From assembly GCA_046052145.1 (NCBI GenBank), contig JBJOMW010000008.1, positions 96,928 through 160,927 on the forward strand: a stretch of 64,000 nt of DNA, read 5' to 3'. Shown piece after piece: positions 1-9,070 of this stretch. The position numbers and the translations under genes are program-made. Below the pieces are notes generated by a model, which was given only the letters and a program-made list of their open reading frames with translations, was not told the DNA's origin and ran no database searches. Origin of the DNA: Falsiroseomonas sp046052145 (GTDB lineage Bacteria; Pseudomonadota; Alphaproteobacteria; Acetobacterales; Acetobacteraceae). Numbering within the stretch: the first letter of the stretch is position 1; the number at the start of each line of letters is the position of its first letter.

Positions 1-288
1 GGCGCCGTAGCGGCGGTGGTGATCTTCATCGGCATCATCGCGGCGGGCTTCCTCTGGTTCCGCTCCCGCCCCGAGGCGGAAGAGGAAACCGTGCAGCCCG
101 CAGGTCCCGCCGGGCGACGCGCCATGGCCATCGGACGGCAAGGCGCCCAGCTGCTCGTCAGGCTCGATGGGCGCGACTGGCCGGCGCGCACAGCGGATGG
201 AACAGCCGCCATCGGCTATGGCGATCCGGTCCGCGTGGTCGCTGTGGACGGCACGGTCCTGGTCGTGCAGCCCGACACAGGCGCTTGA
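1..288 (+). CDS. NfeD-like membrane protein, C-terminal part (5' end outside window)
   Basis: The reading frame is open from the first base, so the gene starts upstream of the window. The visible part begins with a hydrophobic segment ending in FLWFR, probably the last membrane helix. It then has an acidic linker and a small beta-rich domain (GRQGAQLLVRLDG, GYGDPVRVVAVDG, VLVVQ) that resembles the OB-fold tail of NfeD proteins. NfeD partners usually act with membrane proteases or SPFH/stomatin proteins; that partner would lie outside the window. The family call rests only on this short tail. A gap of about 70 bases separates it from the next gene, which may be independent. Confidence 0.6.
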   Translation, partial: GAVAAVVIFIGIIAAGFLWFRSRPEAEEETVQPAGPAGRRAMAIGRQGAQLLVRLDGRDWPARTADGTAAIGYGDPVRVVAVDGTVLVVQPDTGA

Positions 289-361
289 TGCCAGCGGCCG
301 TTACGGCCTAGCCTTCCTCCCAAGCGCGGCGCAACGACGCCGGCGCAAGGGAGCAGAAACG

Positions 362-1363
362 ATGATCCGTGACACCCGCCTGTCCCGTCGCAGCATCCTG
401 GCCGCATCCGGCCTCGCCGCTGCCGGCGCAACGCTCGCCCGCCCCAGCCTGGCGCAGGGCCGCTATCCGAACCGCCCGGTGCAGGTGGTTGTCCCCTGGG
501 GCGCAGGCGGCGGCACGGACGCCACCGCGCGTATCGTCGCGAGCCTGCTGGAGCGCGACCTCGGCCAGCCCTTCAACGTCGTGAATCGCACCGGCGGCTC
601 TGGTGTCGTCGGCCACAGCGCCATCGCGACCGCTGCCCCGGATGGCTACACGATCGGGATGATCACGGTCGAGATCACCATGATGCACTGGCAGGGGCTG
701 ACCGAGCTGCGCCCGACCAGCTACACGCCGCTCGCGCTGATGAACTCCGACCCGCCGGGCGTCACCGTCGCGCAGAACTCGCCCTTCGCGGATATCCGCG
801 CGCTCGCCGAGGCTATTCGCACGCGTCCCGCCGGCACCTTCCGCGCCTCCGGCACGGGCCAGGGCGGCATCTGGCACCTGGCGCTGGTGGGCTGGCTGCA
901 GGCGATGGGGCTGCGCGGCGACCATGTGCGCTGGGTGCCGTCGAATGGCGCGGCACCTGCGATGCAGGAACTCGCGGCGGGCGGCGTGGACATCGTCACC
1001 TGCTCGATCCCCGAGGCGCGCGCGATGATCGACGCCAACCGCGCCCGCGCGCTCGCCATCATGGCCGCCGCGCGCAACCCGATGTTCGCGCAGGTGCCGA
1101 CGCTGAACGAGACGCTCGGCATCAACTACTCCGTCGGCGCCTGGCGCGGCATCGCAGGCCCGCGGAACATGCCGGCCGAGATCGCCAATACGCTCGGTGC
1201 CGCGCTGAAGCGCGCCTATGACAGCCGTGAGTTCCAGGAGTTCATGTCGAGCCGCGGCTTCGGCACCGTGTGGGGCGATGCCGGGCAGTTCGCGTCCTTC
1301 ATGGCCGACGGTGACCGCGCCATGGGCGAGGCGATGCGCGGCGCCGGGCTCGCGCGCGGCTGA
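362..1363 (+). CDS. Bug-family tripartite tricarboxylate transporter receptor (TctC-like)
   Basis: Encodes a periplasmic solute-binding protein of about 333 residues. The N terminus has a Tat-like signal (SRRSILAASG then a hydrophobic run and an AQG cleavage region). The mature start YPNRPVQVVVPWGAGGGTDATAR is typical of Bug receptors, as are the later GGSGVVGHSAIA and PDGYTIG segments. ATG at 362 is preceded by a purine-rich AGGGAG-like site. TctB and TctA genes follow directly on the same strand, so this is probably the receptor of that transporter. The ligand, most likely a small carboxylate, cannot be read from sequence. Family is clear; substrate is unknown. Confidence 0.92.
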   Translation: MIRDTRLSRRSILAASGLAAAGATLARPSLAQGRYPNRPVQVVVPWGAGGGTDATARIVASLLERDLGQPFNVVNRTGGSGVVGHSAIATAAPDGYTIGMITVEITMMHWQGLTELRPTSYTPLALMNSDPPGVTVAQNSPFADIRALAEAIRTRPAGTFRASGTGQGGIWHLALVGWLQAMGLRGDHVRWVPSNGAAPAMQELAAGGVDIVTCSIPEARAMIDANRARALAIMAAARNPMFAQVPTLNETLGINYSVGAWRGIAGPRNMPAEIANTLGAALKRAYDSREFQEFMSSRGFGTVWGDAGQFASFMADGDRAMGEAMRGAGLARG

Positions 1364-1440
1364 GTGATGGGGTCTGGCCGGCGGACCACGAAGGCTGGTT
1401 CGCCGGATCGGATCTCACTGCAGGAAACGGGGCGCCGGGA

Positions 1441-1905
1441 ATGCGGCTGAACGATGCGCTGCTCGGCGTGCTGCTGGTCGGCTTTGCAGGCTGGATATGG
1501 TGGATGACCGGATTCTTCCCGGTCTTCCCCGGGCAAGACTACGGACCGAACCTGTTCCCGCGCATCCTCGCGGTTGGCATCGGTCTCTGCGGCCTGGCGC
1601 TGTTCGTCCGCGGCCTGCGCGCCGGCGGTCGACTTGTGGTGTTCGAGGATTGGGTGTCCCAACCCGCGCGCCTCCTCTCCTTCCTGCTGCTGCCGGGCGC
1701 GGTACTCGCTTACATCCTCCTCTCCGAACGGCTCGGCTTCATCCCGACGGCCTTCGTCATCCTGGTGACGCTGTTCCTGTGGTTCCGCGCGCGCGTGGCG
1801 GTGGCGCTGCCGGTCGCGGCGGGGATGACGTTGCTCGTGCACTGGTTCTTCGCTGGTCTCATGCGCGTGCCGCTGCCGCGGGGCGTTATGGACAGCTTTC
1901 TGTGA
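1441..1905 (+). CDS. tctB: Tripartite tricarboxylate transporter small membrane subunit TctB
   Basis: 154-residue integral membrane protein with about four hydrophobic segments. The first helix is followed by a PGQDYGPNLFPRILA motif that is characteristic of TctB (DUF1468). It is the small membrane subunit that assembles with TctA to move a carboxylate across the inner membrane, delivered by the upstream Bug receptor. It lies 77 bases after the receptor and 10 bases before tctA, consistent with one transcript. Length fits the family. Confidence is high for the family and low for any specific substrate. Confidence 0.88.
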   Translation: MRLNDALLGVLLVGFAGWIWWMTGFFPVFPGQDYGPNLFPRILAVGIGLCGLALFVRGLRAGGRLVVFEDWVSQPARLLSFLLLPGAVLAYILLSERLGFIPTAFVILVTLFLWFRARVAVALPVAAGMTLLVHWFFAGLMRVPLPRGVMDSFL

Positions 1906-1915
1906 GGGACGGCTA

Positions 1916-3409
1916 TTGGACGCGCTGATCCAGGCCTTCGGCCTCGTCTTCGACCCCTTCGTGCTGGCGGTCATCGCCGTCTCGGCGGTGTTCGGCATGT
2001 TCGTCGGCGCCATGCCCGGGCTGACGGCGACGATGGCGACCGCGCTTCTGGTGCCGGTCACCTTCTTCATGCCGCCCGTGCCGGCACTGGGTGCCATTGT
2101 CACCGCAACCGCCATGGCGATCTTCGCTGGCGACATACCGGCCGCGATGCTGCGCATGCCGGGTACACCCGCCTCCGCCGCCTATACCGACGAATCCTAT
2201 GCGATGACGCAGAAGGGCCAGCTCAACCTCAACATGGGGGTGAACCTGGTCTTCTCGGTAGCCGGCGGGCTGATCGGCGTCGCGGTTCTGATCGTGCTGG
2301 CCCCGGTGCTGGCAGAGGTCGCGATCAACTTCTCCTCCTTCGAGTATTTCTGGCTCGCCTGCCTCGGTCTCACCTGCGCGGTGTTCCTGACGAATGCCGA
2401 CCCGGTGAAGGGTTTCCTCAGCCTGTTCCTCGGGCTGCTGTTGGCGACCGTCGGTATCGATCCCTCGGCCGGCTTCCCGCGCTTCACCTTCGGCGAGGTG
2501 GAGCTGATGCAAGGCGTGAACTTCGTCGCGACGATGATCGGCATGTTCGCGGTGAGCGAGCTGCTGCGCGGCGCTGTCAGCGTGCGGGATGCGGGCCAGG
2601 TCGTCGTCCAGCAGGTCGGCAACATGTTCCGCGGGCTCGGCGCCATCTGGCGCCGCTACTGGTTCAACTTCCTCCGCGGCAGCGCGATCGGCACGGTGAT
2701 CGGCGCGCTACCGGGCGCGGGGGCCGATATCGCCGCCTGGATCAGCTATGCCGTTTCCAAGCGGTTTTCGAAGGAACCGGAGAAATTCGGCACCGGCCAT
2801 GTCGAGGGCATCGTGGACAGCACCTCGGCCAACAACTCGGCGCTCGGCGGCGCCTGGATTCCGGCGCTGGTCTTCGGCATTCCGGGCGACAGCATCACCG
2901 CCATCGTCATCGGCGTCCTCTACATGAAGGGCATGAACCCCGGCCCGACGGTGTTCACCGAGAACCCGCAGCTGATCTACGCGGTGTTCCTGATCTTCAT
3001 TCTCGCCAACCTGATCATGCTTCCGCTGGGCTGGGCCGCGATCAAGAGCGCGCGGCAGATGCTGCGCACGCCACGCAACATCCTGCTGCCCGTGATCCTG
3101 CTGTTCTGCATCGTCGGCAGCTTCGCCATGACCAACAGTCTCTATGGCGTCACGCTGATGCTGGTGATGGGCCTGGTCGGCTGGTTCCTGGAAAGCCACG
3201 GCATCCCGGTCGCGCCGCTGATCCTCGGCCTCGTGCTGGGCGAGATGCTGGAGCAGACCTTCGTGCAGAACATGATCAAGACCGATGGTGCGCTGCTGGA
3301 ATTCTTCAGCCGCCCGATCGCCGGCGCCTTGGGCGCGGCGACGGTGTTGATCTGGGCAGTGATGCTGCTGCGGGCCCTTCGGCCCGCACCGCGCGCGGCG
3401 ACCGCATGA
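1916..3409 (+). CDS. tctA: Tripartite tricarboxylate transporter large permease TctA
   Basis: 497-residue permease with 10-12 hydrophobic segments and the family's conserved glycine/proline motifs: GAMPGLTATMATALLVP near residue 35, GALPGAGADIAAWISY near residue 265, and FGIPGDSITAIVIG in the second half. It starts at TTG (position 1916), a rare start, because no ATG precedes the conserved N terminus (DALIQAFGLVFDP). TctA is the translocating subunit driven by an ion gradient. Its stop overlaps the ATG of the MaoC gene (ATGA), so the two are translationally coupled and the hydratase may act on the imported acid or its CoA ester. Confidence 0.93.
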   Translation: MDALIQAFGLVFDPFVLAVIAVSAVFGMFVGAMPGLTATMATALLVPVTFFMPPVPALGAIVTATAMAIFAGDIPAAMLRMPGTPASAAYTDESYAMTQKGQLNLNMGVNLVFSVAGGLIGVAVLIVLAPVLAEVAINFSSFEYFWLACLGLTCAVFLTNADPVKGFLSLFLGLLLATVGIDPSAGFPRFTFGEVELMQGVNFVATMIGMFAVSELLRGAVSVRDAGQVVVQQVGNMFRGLGAIWRRYWFNFLRGSAIGTVIGALPGAGADIAAWISYAVSKRFSKEPEKFGTGHVEGIVDSTSANNSALGGAWIPALVFGIPGDSITAIVIGVLYMKGMNPGPTVFTENPQLIYAVFLIFILANLIMLPLGWAAIKSARQMLRTPRNILLPVILLFCIVGSFAMTNSLYGVTLMLVMGLVGWFLESHGIPVAPLILGLVLGEMLEQTFVQNMIKTDGALLEFFSRPIAGALGAATVLIWAVMLLRALRPAPRAATA

Positions 3410-3858
3410 GCGGCACGACCCCAATCCGCTCCTTCGACGACCTCACGCCGGGCCAGGTCTTCGAGCTTGGCAGCTTCAGCCTGCCGCGCGCCGAGGTGTT
3501 GGACTTCGCCGGCCGCTACGATCCGCAGCCCTTCCACCTGGACGAGGCGGCGGCGCAGGACTCGATCTTCGGCCGGCTCGTGGCGAGCGGCGCGCACACC
3601 TTCTCCGCCGCGCTCGGCCACCTCATCCGCAGCGGGCTGCTGGCGGAGGTGAATCTCGGCGGCGGCGGTGTCGAGCTCGCCTGGCCGGCGCCGCTTGCAC
3701 CCGATGAGGCGGTGACGATGCGCGTGACCGTGGAGGAGCTGCGCCCCAGCCGCTCCAAGCCCGGGATGGGCATTGCGCGGTTGCGCTACCGCGTCGCGAC
3801 GGAGCGCGACGGCACCGTCGTGCTCGACGCGCTGGCCACGCATTTCCTGAAGCGCTGA
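3406..3858 (+). CDS. MaoC-family hotdog dehydratase
   Basis: 150-residue single hotdog-domain protein. It has the MaoC/R-hydratase active-site arrangement: Asp and His in YDPQPFHLDE followed by FGRLVASGAHT. Family members hydrate enoyl-CoA or dehydrate 3-hydroxyacyl thioesters, while some bind other ligands. Its start overlaps the tctA stop by four bases, suggesting co-regulation with carboxylate uptake and processing of the imported compound after CoA activation. No CoA ligase is visible nearby. The next gene is convergent (fusA), with a bidirectional hairpin between them. Confidence 0.85.
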   Translation: MSGTTPIRSFDDLTPGQVFELGSFSLPRAEVLDFAGRYDPQPFHLDEAAAQDSIFGRLVASGAHTFSAALGHLIRSGLLAEVNLGGGGVELAWPAPLAPDEAVTMRVTVEELRPSRSKPGMGIARLRYRVATERDGTVVLDALATHFLKR

Positions 3859-3871
3859 TCCCGGAACGCAA

Positions 3872-3899
3872 AACGGCCCGGGGTTGCTCCCGGGCCGTT
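3872..3899. terminator. Bidirectional intrinsic terminator between maoC-like gene and fusA
   Basis: A perfect 11-bp inverted repeat (AACGGCCCGGG / CCCGGGCCGTT) encloses a 6-base loop (GTTGCT). Read on the minus strand the stem is followed by a TTTT run, so it would terminate fusA transcription. Read on the plus strand it ends the tct/maoC unit with a weaker T stretch. Its position between two convergent genes fits. Confidence 0.75.
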
Positions 3900-3916
3900 C
3901 GCCACCCTCACCCCGA

Positions 3917-3940
3917 CCCTCTCCCGCAAGCGGGAGAGGG
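3917..3940. repeat. Intergenic palindrome with 11-bp arms
   Basis: CCCTCTCCCGC and GCGGGAGAGGG form a perfect 11-bp stem with only two bases between the arms, just after the fusA stop. It could reinforce termination or protect the fusA mRNA 3' end. Similar C/G-rich palindromes occur as dispersed elements in many alphaproteobacterial genomes (recollection, not tested here). Confidence 0.6.
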
Positions 3941-3951
3941 AGGAAGGCAGA

Positions 3952-6036
3952 TCAGGCCGACTTCTTCATGATCTCGTCCGCCACGTTGCGCGGCACCGGA
4001 TCATAGTGGTGGAACTGCATCGAGAAGCTCGCGCGGCCCTTGGTCATGCCGCGAAGGTTCGAGATGTAGCCGAACATTTCCTTCAGCGGCACATGCGCGC
4101 GCACGATGACCGAGGTGCCGGCCATGTCCTGGCTCTGGATCACGCCGCGGCGGCGGTTGAGGTCGCCCACCACGTCGCCGACATGGTCGGACGGCGTCGT
4201 GACTTCCACATCCATGATCGGCTCGAGGATGACCGGGCCGGCCTTCTTCATGCCTTCGCGGAAGCAGGCCTTGGCGGCGATTTCGAAGGCGAGCGCCGAC
4301 GAGTCGACGTCGTGGTACTTGCCGTCCACCAGGGTGTACTTGAAGTCCACTGTCGGGAAGCCGGCGAGCACGCCGGTGTCGGCCTGGACCTTGATGCCCT
4401 TCTCGACCGCCGGGATGTATTCGCGCGGGACCGAGCCGCCGACGACGCCGTTGACGAACTCGATGCCCTCGTTCCGCTCCTTCGGCTCGAAGACGACCTT
4501 CACCTCGGCGTACTGGCCCGAACCACCCGACTGCTTCTTGTGGGTGTAGATCTCGGTGTGGGACTTAGAGATCGTCTCGCGATAAGCGACCTGCGGGGCG
4601 CCGATATTGGCGTCCACGCCGTATTCGCGCTTCAGGCGGTCGATGATGATCTCGAGATGCAGCTCGCCCATGCCCGAGAGGATGGTCTGGCCGCTCTCCT
4701 GATCCGTGCGGAGCCGCAGCGAGGGATCCTCGCCCGCCAGCTTCTGCAGGCCGAGCGTCATCTTCTCGACGCCTTCCTTGGTCTTCGGCTCGACCGAGAT
4801 GTCGATGACCGGCACCGGGAAGGCCATACGCTCGAGGATCACGGGGTCGTCGTTCGACGCCAGCGTGTCGCCCGTGCCGGTGTCCTTCAGGCCGACGAAG
4901 GCCGCGATGTCGCCGGCGAAGACTTCCTTGATCTCTTCGCGCTTGTCGGCGTGCATCTGGAAGATGCGGCCGATGCGCTCACGGTGACCCTTGGTGGTGT
5001 TCTGCACCATGTCGCCCTGGCGCAGCACGCCGCGATAGACGCGCACGAAGGTCAGGTTGCCGTACTTGTCGTTGATGATCTTGAAGGCGAGGCCGGCGAA
5101 GGGCGCGGTCTCGTCGGCGGGGATGTTGCGGCGGTCGGCCGTCTCGTCCTGGCCTTCCTCCGGCGCCACCTTGATGCCGGGGATGTCCACCGGGCTCGGC
5201 AGGTAGTCGAGCACCGCGTCGAGCAGCGGCTGCACGCCCTTGTTCTTGAAGGCGGTGCCGCACAGCACGGGGCGGAACTCGCCGCTGATCGTGCCCTTCT
5301 TGATGCAGCGCTTCAGCGTCTCGAGCGAGACGTCGCCCTTGTCGAAGTATTCCTCCATCGCCGCCTCATCGACGCCGACGACCACGTCGAGCATCTTGGC
5401 GCGGTACTCGGCGGCCTTCTCCTTCAGGTCGTCGGGGATCGGCGCATCCTCGTACTGCGCGCCGAGCTCGTCGCCCTTCCAGATGATCGCCTTCATCTCG
5501 ATCAGGTCGACGACGCCCTTGAAGGTGTCCTCGATGCCGATCGGCAGCTGCAGCGTCACCCAGTTGATGCCGAGCTTCTCGGTCAGCGTCGCGGCGGCGC
5601 GATAGAAATCAGCGCCGGTGCGGTCGAGCTTGTTGATGAAGATGATGCGCGGAACGTTGTAGCGGTCCGCCAGGCGCCAGTTGGTCTCGGACTGCGGCTG
5701 CACGCCGGCCACGCCCTCGATGATGAAGATGGCGCCGTCGAGCACGCGGAGCGACCGGTTGACTTCGATGTTGAAGTCGATGTGGCCGGGCGTGTCGATG
5801 ATGTTGATCCGGTGGTCCTTCCACACGGCGGTCACGGCGGCGGAGGTGATGGTGATCCCCCGCTCGCGCTCCTGCTCCATATAGTCGGTCGTGGTGTTCC
5901 CGTCGTGCACCTCGCCGATCCGGTGCGACTTGCCGGTATAGTACAGGATCCGCTCGGTCGTCGTCGTCTTGCCGGCGTCGATATGCGCCGTGATGCCGAT
6001 ATTGCGGATACGCTCGAGCGGGGTGCGCGCTGCCAC
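3952..6036 (-). CDS. fusA: Translation elongation factor G
   Basis: 694-residue translational GTPase that drives tRNA-mRNA translocation on the ribosome and, with RRF, ribosome recycling. G-domain motifs are intact: AHIDAGKTT (residues 17-25), RGITI (59-63), DTPGH (81-85) and NKLD (135-138). Domains II to V follow to the usual length. The gene starts at GTG (6036), with a strong GGAGG site about six bases upstream, and not at an internal ATG. In most bacteria fusA sits between rpsG and tufA. Here it stands alone, flanked by a convergent maoC-like gene and the divergent queuosine operon. No sign of degeneration; this looks like a functional canonical EF-G rather than a fusA2 paralog. Confidence 0.97.
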   Translation of the reverse strand: MAARTPLERIRNIGITAHIDAGKTTTTERILYYTGKSHRIGEVHDGNTTTDYMEQERERGITITSAAVTAVWKDHRINIIDTPGHIDFNIEVNRSLRVLDGAIFIIEGVAGVQPQSETNWRLADRYNVPRIIFINKLDRTGADFYRAAATLTEKLGINWVTLQLPIGIEDTFKGVVDLIEMKAIIWKGDELGAQYEDAPIPDDLKEKAAEYRAKMLDVVVGVDEAAMEEYFDKGDVSLETLKRCIKKGTISGEFRPVLCGTAFKNKGVQPLLDAVLDYLPSPVDIPGIKVAPEEGQDETADRRNIPADETAPFAGLAFKIINDKYGNLTFVRVYRGVLRQGDMVQNTTKGHRERIGRIFQMHADKREEIKEVFAGDIAAFVGLKDTGTGDTLASNDDPVILERMAFPVPVIDISVEPKTKEGVEKMTLGLQKLAGEDPSLRLRTDQESGQTILSGMGELHLEIIIDRLKREYGVDANIGAPQVAYRETISKSHTEIYTHKKQSGGSGQYAEVKVVFEPKERNEGIEFVNGVVGGSVPREYIPAVEKGIKVQADTGVLAGFPTVDFKYTLVDGKYHDVDSSALAFEIAAKACFREGMKKAGPVILEPIMDVEVTTPSDHVGDVVGDLNRRRGVIQSQDMAGTSVIVRAHVPLKEMFGYISNLRGMTKGRASFSMQFHHYDPVPRNVADEIMKKSA

Positions 6037-6369
6037 GATGGGCCTCCATGGACGAAAGCGGACGTCCCCACCGGCCCTTGGCTGCCGACCGTGAGGTCCG
6101 CCAAGCCGCCCGAGGTGTCCGCCCGTGAGTGCGAATCAGCTTTGTGCGGCGCGGAGATGCCCTCTCCGGCCGGGATTTGCAAGCACCGCCGCGCGGCCCG
6201 GCCCGGACGGGGCCGCATGGCCCCATGCCGGGTGCGCGGGACAGGGGGCGGCCGTGGCCAGGGCCAAGCGCCTGGACGTAGGGCCGGAACCCGCCTCCAC
6301 CCCCAGCGTTGCGGGGGGCCTGGCCGTTGCGCTGGACAATCGCCGGGCGGCGCGCCACATGCGCCACCC
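6037..6369. other. 333-bp divergent intergenic region between fusA and queA
   Basis: This is the longest gene-free stretch in the window. It separates two divergent units and must hold both promoters. It contains the fusA Shine-Dalgarno (GGAGG on the minus strand near 6045). I see no convincing sigma-70 -35/-10 pair, no tRNA-like fold and no conserved short reading frame. There is GC-rich dyad symmetry around 6195-6240 (GGCCCGG...CCATGCCGGG) of unclear meaning. Confidence 0.5.
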
Positions 6370-7479
6370 ATGCCCGAGGCCCCTGCCCCTCGTCCGGCGG
6401 AGGCGCCCGCGCTCCGCACGGAGGATTTCGACTACGACCTGCCCGAGCGCCTGATCGCCCAGGCGCCCGCACGGCCGCGGGATTCCGCGCGCCTGCTGGT
6501 CGTGCGCCCCGATGCGTGCAAGGACCGGGGCGTGCTGGACCTGCCCGCGCTGCTCGATCCGGGCGATGTGCTGGTGGTGAACGACACCCGCGTCATCCCC
6601 GCCCGGCTGCATGGCCGGAGGGGTGAGGCGCGGGTCGAGATCATGCTGAACCGCTGCGATGGCGGCGGCGTCTGGCAGGCGCTGGTCAAGAACGCCCGCA
6701 GGTTGCGGGAAGGCGACACGGTGCAGATCGAGGGCGCGGAGGGCTGCGCGGCCAGGGTGCTGTCCGCCCCCGAGGGCGGCGCGGTGATGCTCGATTTCGG
6801 CCCCGACCAGTCGGCGCTGGCCGCCGCGCTCGAGAAGGCCGGCGAGATCCCGCTGCCCCCCTACATCCACCGCGAGGCCGGCCCGAAGGCCGAGGATGCG
6901 GCGGATTACCAGACCATATTCGCCCGCCGCCCCGGCGCGGTCGCGGCACCCACGGCCAGCCTGCACTTCACGGACCAGCTGCTGGCCGCGCTGGACGCCC
7001 GCGGCGTCAAGCGCGCGACGGTGACGCTCCATGTCGGCGCCGGCACATTTCTTCCGGTGCGGGAAGACGACCCGCGCAAGCACCACATCCACCAGGAATG
7101 GGGCGAGATGGACGCCGATGCCGCGGCGACCATCAACGCCGCGCGTGCGGCGGGCCGGCGCGTGGTGGCCATCGGCACGACGGCGATGCGCGTGACGGAG
7201 ACGGCCGCGCGCGAGGATGGGAGCGTCGCGCCTTTCCGAGGGCTCACGGACCTCTTCATCCTGCCGGGCTACCGCTTCAAGGCGGTGGATGCGCTGCTGA
7301 CCAATTTCCACCTGCCGAAATCCACCCTGCTGATGCTGGTCTCGGCCTTCGCTGGCACGCGGCGGATGCGCGCGGCCTACCGGCACGCGGTCGAGAACGA
7401 GTATCGCTTCTTCTCCTACGGCGACGGCAGCCTGCTGTTCCGGTGCGAAGACGACCTGCCCGGGGATGCGGCCACATGA
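6370..7479 (+). CDS. queA: tRNA preQ1(34) S-adenosylmethionine ribosyltransferase-isomerase
   Basis: About 369 residues. QueA transfers and isomerises the ribosyl part of SAM onto preQ1 at tRNA position 34, giving epoxyqueuosine. Family hallmarks are FDYDLPERLIAQAP near the N terminus, VLVVNDTRVIPARLHG, the FLPVRED stretch and the C-terminal TNFHLPKSTLLMLVSAF. ATG 6370 adds a short Pro/Ala-rich leader before the conserved region; a slightly later start cannot be excluded. It is the first gene of a queA-tgt-queF-queG operon, and its stop overlaps the tgt start. Confidence 0.96.
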   Translation: MPEAPAPRPAEAPALRTEDFDYDLPERLIAQAPARPRDSARLLVVRPDACKDRGVLDLPALLDPGDVLVVNDTRVIPARLHGRRGEARVEIMLNRCDGGGVWQALVKNARRLREGDTVQIEGAEGCAARVLSAPEGGAVMLDFGPDQSALAAALEKAGEIPLPPYIHREAGPKAEDAADYQTIFARRPGAVAAPTASLHFTDQLLAALDARGVKRATVTLHVGAGTFLPVREDDPRKHHIHQEWGEMDADAAATINAARAAGRRVVAIGTTAMRVTETAAREDGSVAPFRGLTDLFILPGYRFKAVDALLTNFHLPKSTLLMLVSAFAGTRRMRAAYRHAVENEYRFFSYGDGSLLFRCEDDLPGDAAT

Positions 7480-8606
7480 CATTGCATTGGAAGCATTCGG
7501 CCAGCGACGGCACTGCGCGCGCCGGCACGCTGCACACCGCCCATGGCGAAGTGCCGACGCCGGTCTTCATGCCGGTCGGCACGGCCGGCACGGTGAAGGC
7601 GATGACCGCCGATGCCGTGCGTGCGACGGGCGCGCGGATGGTGCTCGGCAACACCTATCACCTGATGCTGCGCCCGACGGCGGAGCGCGTTGCGCGGCTC
7701 GGCGGGCTGCACCGGATGATGGATTGGCACGGGCCGATCCTGACGGATTCCGGCGGCTTCCAGGTGATGAGCCTGAGCGGCCTTCGGAAGATGGACGCCG
7801 ATGGCGTGACCTTCCGCAGCCATGTGGATGGCAGCTACCACCGCCTGACGCCGGAGCGCAGCGTCGAGATCCAGCATCTGCTGGGCGCCGACGTCACCAT
7901 GTGCTTCGACGAATGCACCCCCTTCCCCGCCACGCATGACCAGGCCGCCACCAGCATGCGGCTTTCGATGCGTTGGGCCGCGCGATCCCGCGACGCCTTC
8001 GTTGCGCGCGAGGGCCATGGCCTGTTCGGGATCGTCCAGGGCGGCGTCTATGACGATTTGCGCACCGAAAGCGCGGCGGCGCTCGCCGCCATCGGCTTCG
8101 AGGGCTACGCGATCGGCGGGCTCGCCGTTGGCGAAGGCCAGCCAGAGATGCTGCGGGTGCTGGAAGCGACCGTGCCGCTGCTGCCCGGCCATGCGCCGCG
8201 CTACCTGATGGGTGTGGGCACGCCGCACGATCTGGTGGAGGCGGTGCGCCGGGGCGTCGACATGTTCGACTGCGTCATCCCGACGCGGTCCGGCCGCACG
8301 GGGCGCGCCTATACCAGCCGCGGCGTGCTCAACATGCGCAATGCGCGGCATGCCGACGATGCCTCGCCGCTCGATCCCGATTGCGACTGCCCAGCCTGCA
8401 CCAAGCATTCCCGCGCCTATCTCCATCACCTGATCAAGGCGGAGGAGATGCTGGGGCCGATGCTGCTGACCTGGCACAATATCCGCTACTACCAGACCCT
8501 GATGGCGCGCCTGCGCCGCGCGATCCTGGAGCGCCGCTTCGAAGCCGAGGCCGCGGCCATCATCGCCGCCTGGGAAGAGGGCGAAGCCGAGAGGAAGGCC
8601 GCATGA
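7476..8606 (+). CDS. tgt: tRNA-guanine(34) transglycosylase
   Basis: 376-residue bacterial TGT, which exchanges guanine-34 for preQ1 in tRNAs for Asn, Asp, His and Tyr. The catalytic residues known from Zymomonas TGT are present: Asp91 in LTDSGGFQ (substrate base recognition/acid-base) and the nucleophile Asp265 in DMFDCVIPTRSGR. The structural zinc site is seen as Cys303, Cys305, Cys308 (CDCPAC) and His334 (TWHN). The ATG overlaps the queA stop (ATGA), and its own stop overlaps queF, so the genes are translationally coupled. Confidence 0.97.
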   Translation: MTLHWKHSASDGTARAGTLHTAHGEVPTPVFMPVGTAGTVKAMTADAVRATGARMVLGNTYHLMLRPTAERVARLGGLHRMMDWHGPILTDSGGFQVMSLSGLRKMDADGVTFRSHVDGSYHRLTPERSVEIQHLLGADVTMCFDECTPFPATHDQAATSMRLSMRWAARSRDAFVAREGHGLFGIVQGGVYDDLRTESAAALAAIGFEGYAIGGLAVGEGQPEMLRVLEATVPLLPGHAPRYLMGVGTPHDLVEAVRRGVDMFDCVIPTRSGRTGRAYTSRGVLNMRNARHADDASPLDPDCDCPACTKHSRAYLHHLIKAEEMLGPMLLTWHNIRYYQTLMARLRRAILERRFEAEAAAIIAAWEEGEAERKAA

Positions 8607-9070
8607 GCCTCAAGACCGATGTCAGCGGCCTGACCATGTTGGGCCAGAACACCGCGCAGCCGACATCGCCCGACCAGGCGGTGCTGGAACGCGTGCCAAA
8701 CCCGCATCCGGATGTGCGCTATTGCGTGCGCTTCGTCGCGCCCGAATTCACCTCGCTCTGCCCCATCACGGGCCAGCCGGATTTCGCGCATCTCGTGCTG
8801 GATTACGTCCCGCGCGCCTTCCTCGTGGAAAGCAAGTCGCTCAAGCTGTTCCTCACCAGCTTCCGGAACCATGGCAGCTTCCACGAAAGCTGCACCGTCG
8901 GCATCGCCAAGCGCATCGTGGAGCTGCTCGATCCCGAATGGCTCCGCATTGGCGGCTATTGGTATCCGCGCGGCGGCATCCCGATCGATGTCTTCTACCA
9001 GACCGGCACACCGCCCGAGGGCGTGTGGATCCCCGCCCAGGATGTCCCCCCCTATCGTGGCCGCGGCTGA
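8603..9070 (+). CDS. queF: NADPH-dependent 7-cyano-7-deazaguanine (preQ0) reductase, single-domain type
   Basis: 155-residue QueF of the unimodular type, reducing preQ0 to preQ1 with NADPH. The thioimide-forming cysteine is Cys53 (SLCPITGQPD) with the acid Asp60. The diagnostic QueF segment ESKSLKLF...SFRNHGSFHE is intact. Start overlaps the tgt stop. The presence of QueF shows that the cell goes through preQ0, normally made by QueD, QueE and QueC. Of these only a deleted queC relic lies in this window. Confidence 0.97.
   Translation: MSLKTDVSGLTMLGQNTAQPTSPDQAVLERVPNPHPDVRYCVRFVAPEFTSLCPITGQPDFAHLVLDYVPRAFLVESKSLKLFLTSFRNHGSFHESCTVGIAKRIVELLDPEWLRIGGYWYPRGGIPIDVFYQTGTPPEGVWIPAQDVPPYRGRG

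Noticed and set aside
4006..6369. Very long plus-strand open frame running opposite fusA and into queA
   Set aside because: The part over fusA is a mirror of the EF-G gene in GC-rich DNA and has no known motif. Only the part from 6370 on encodes QueA.
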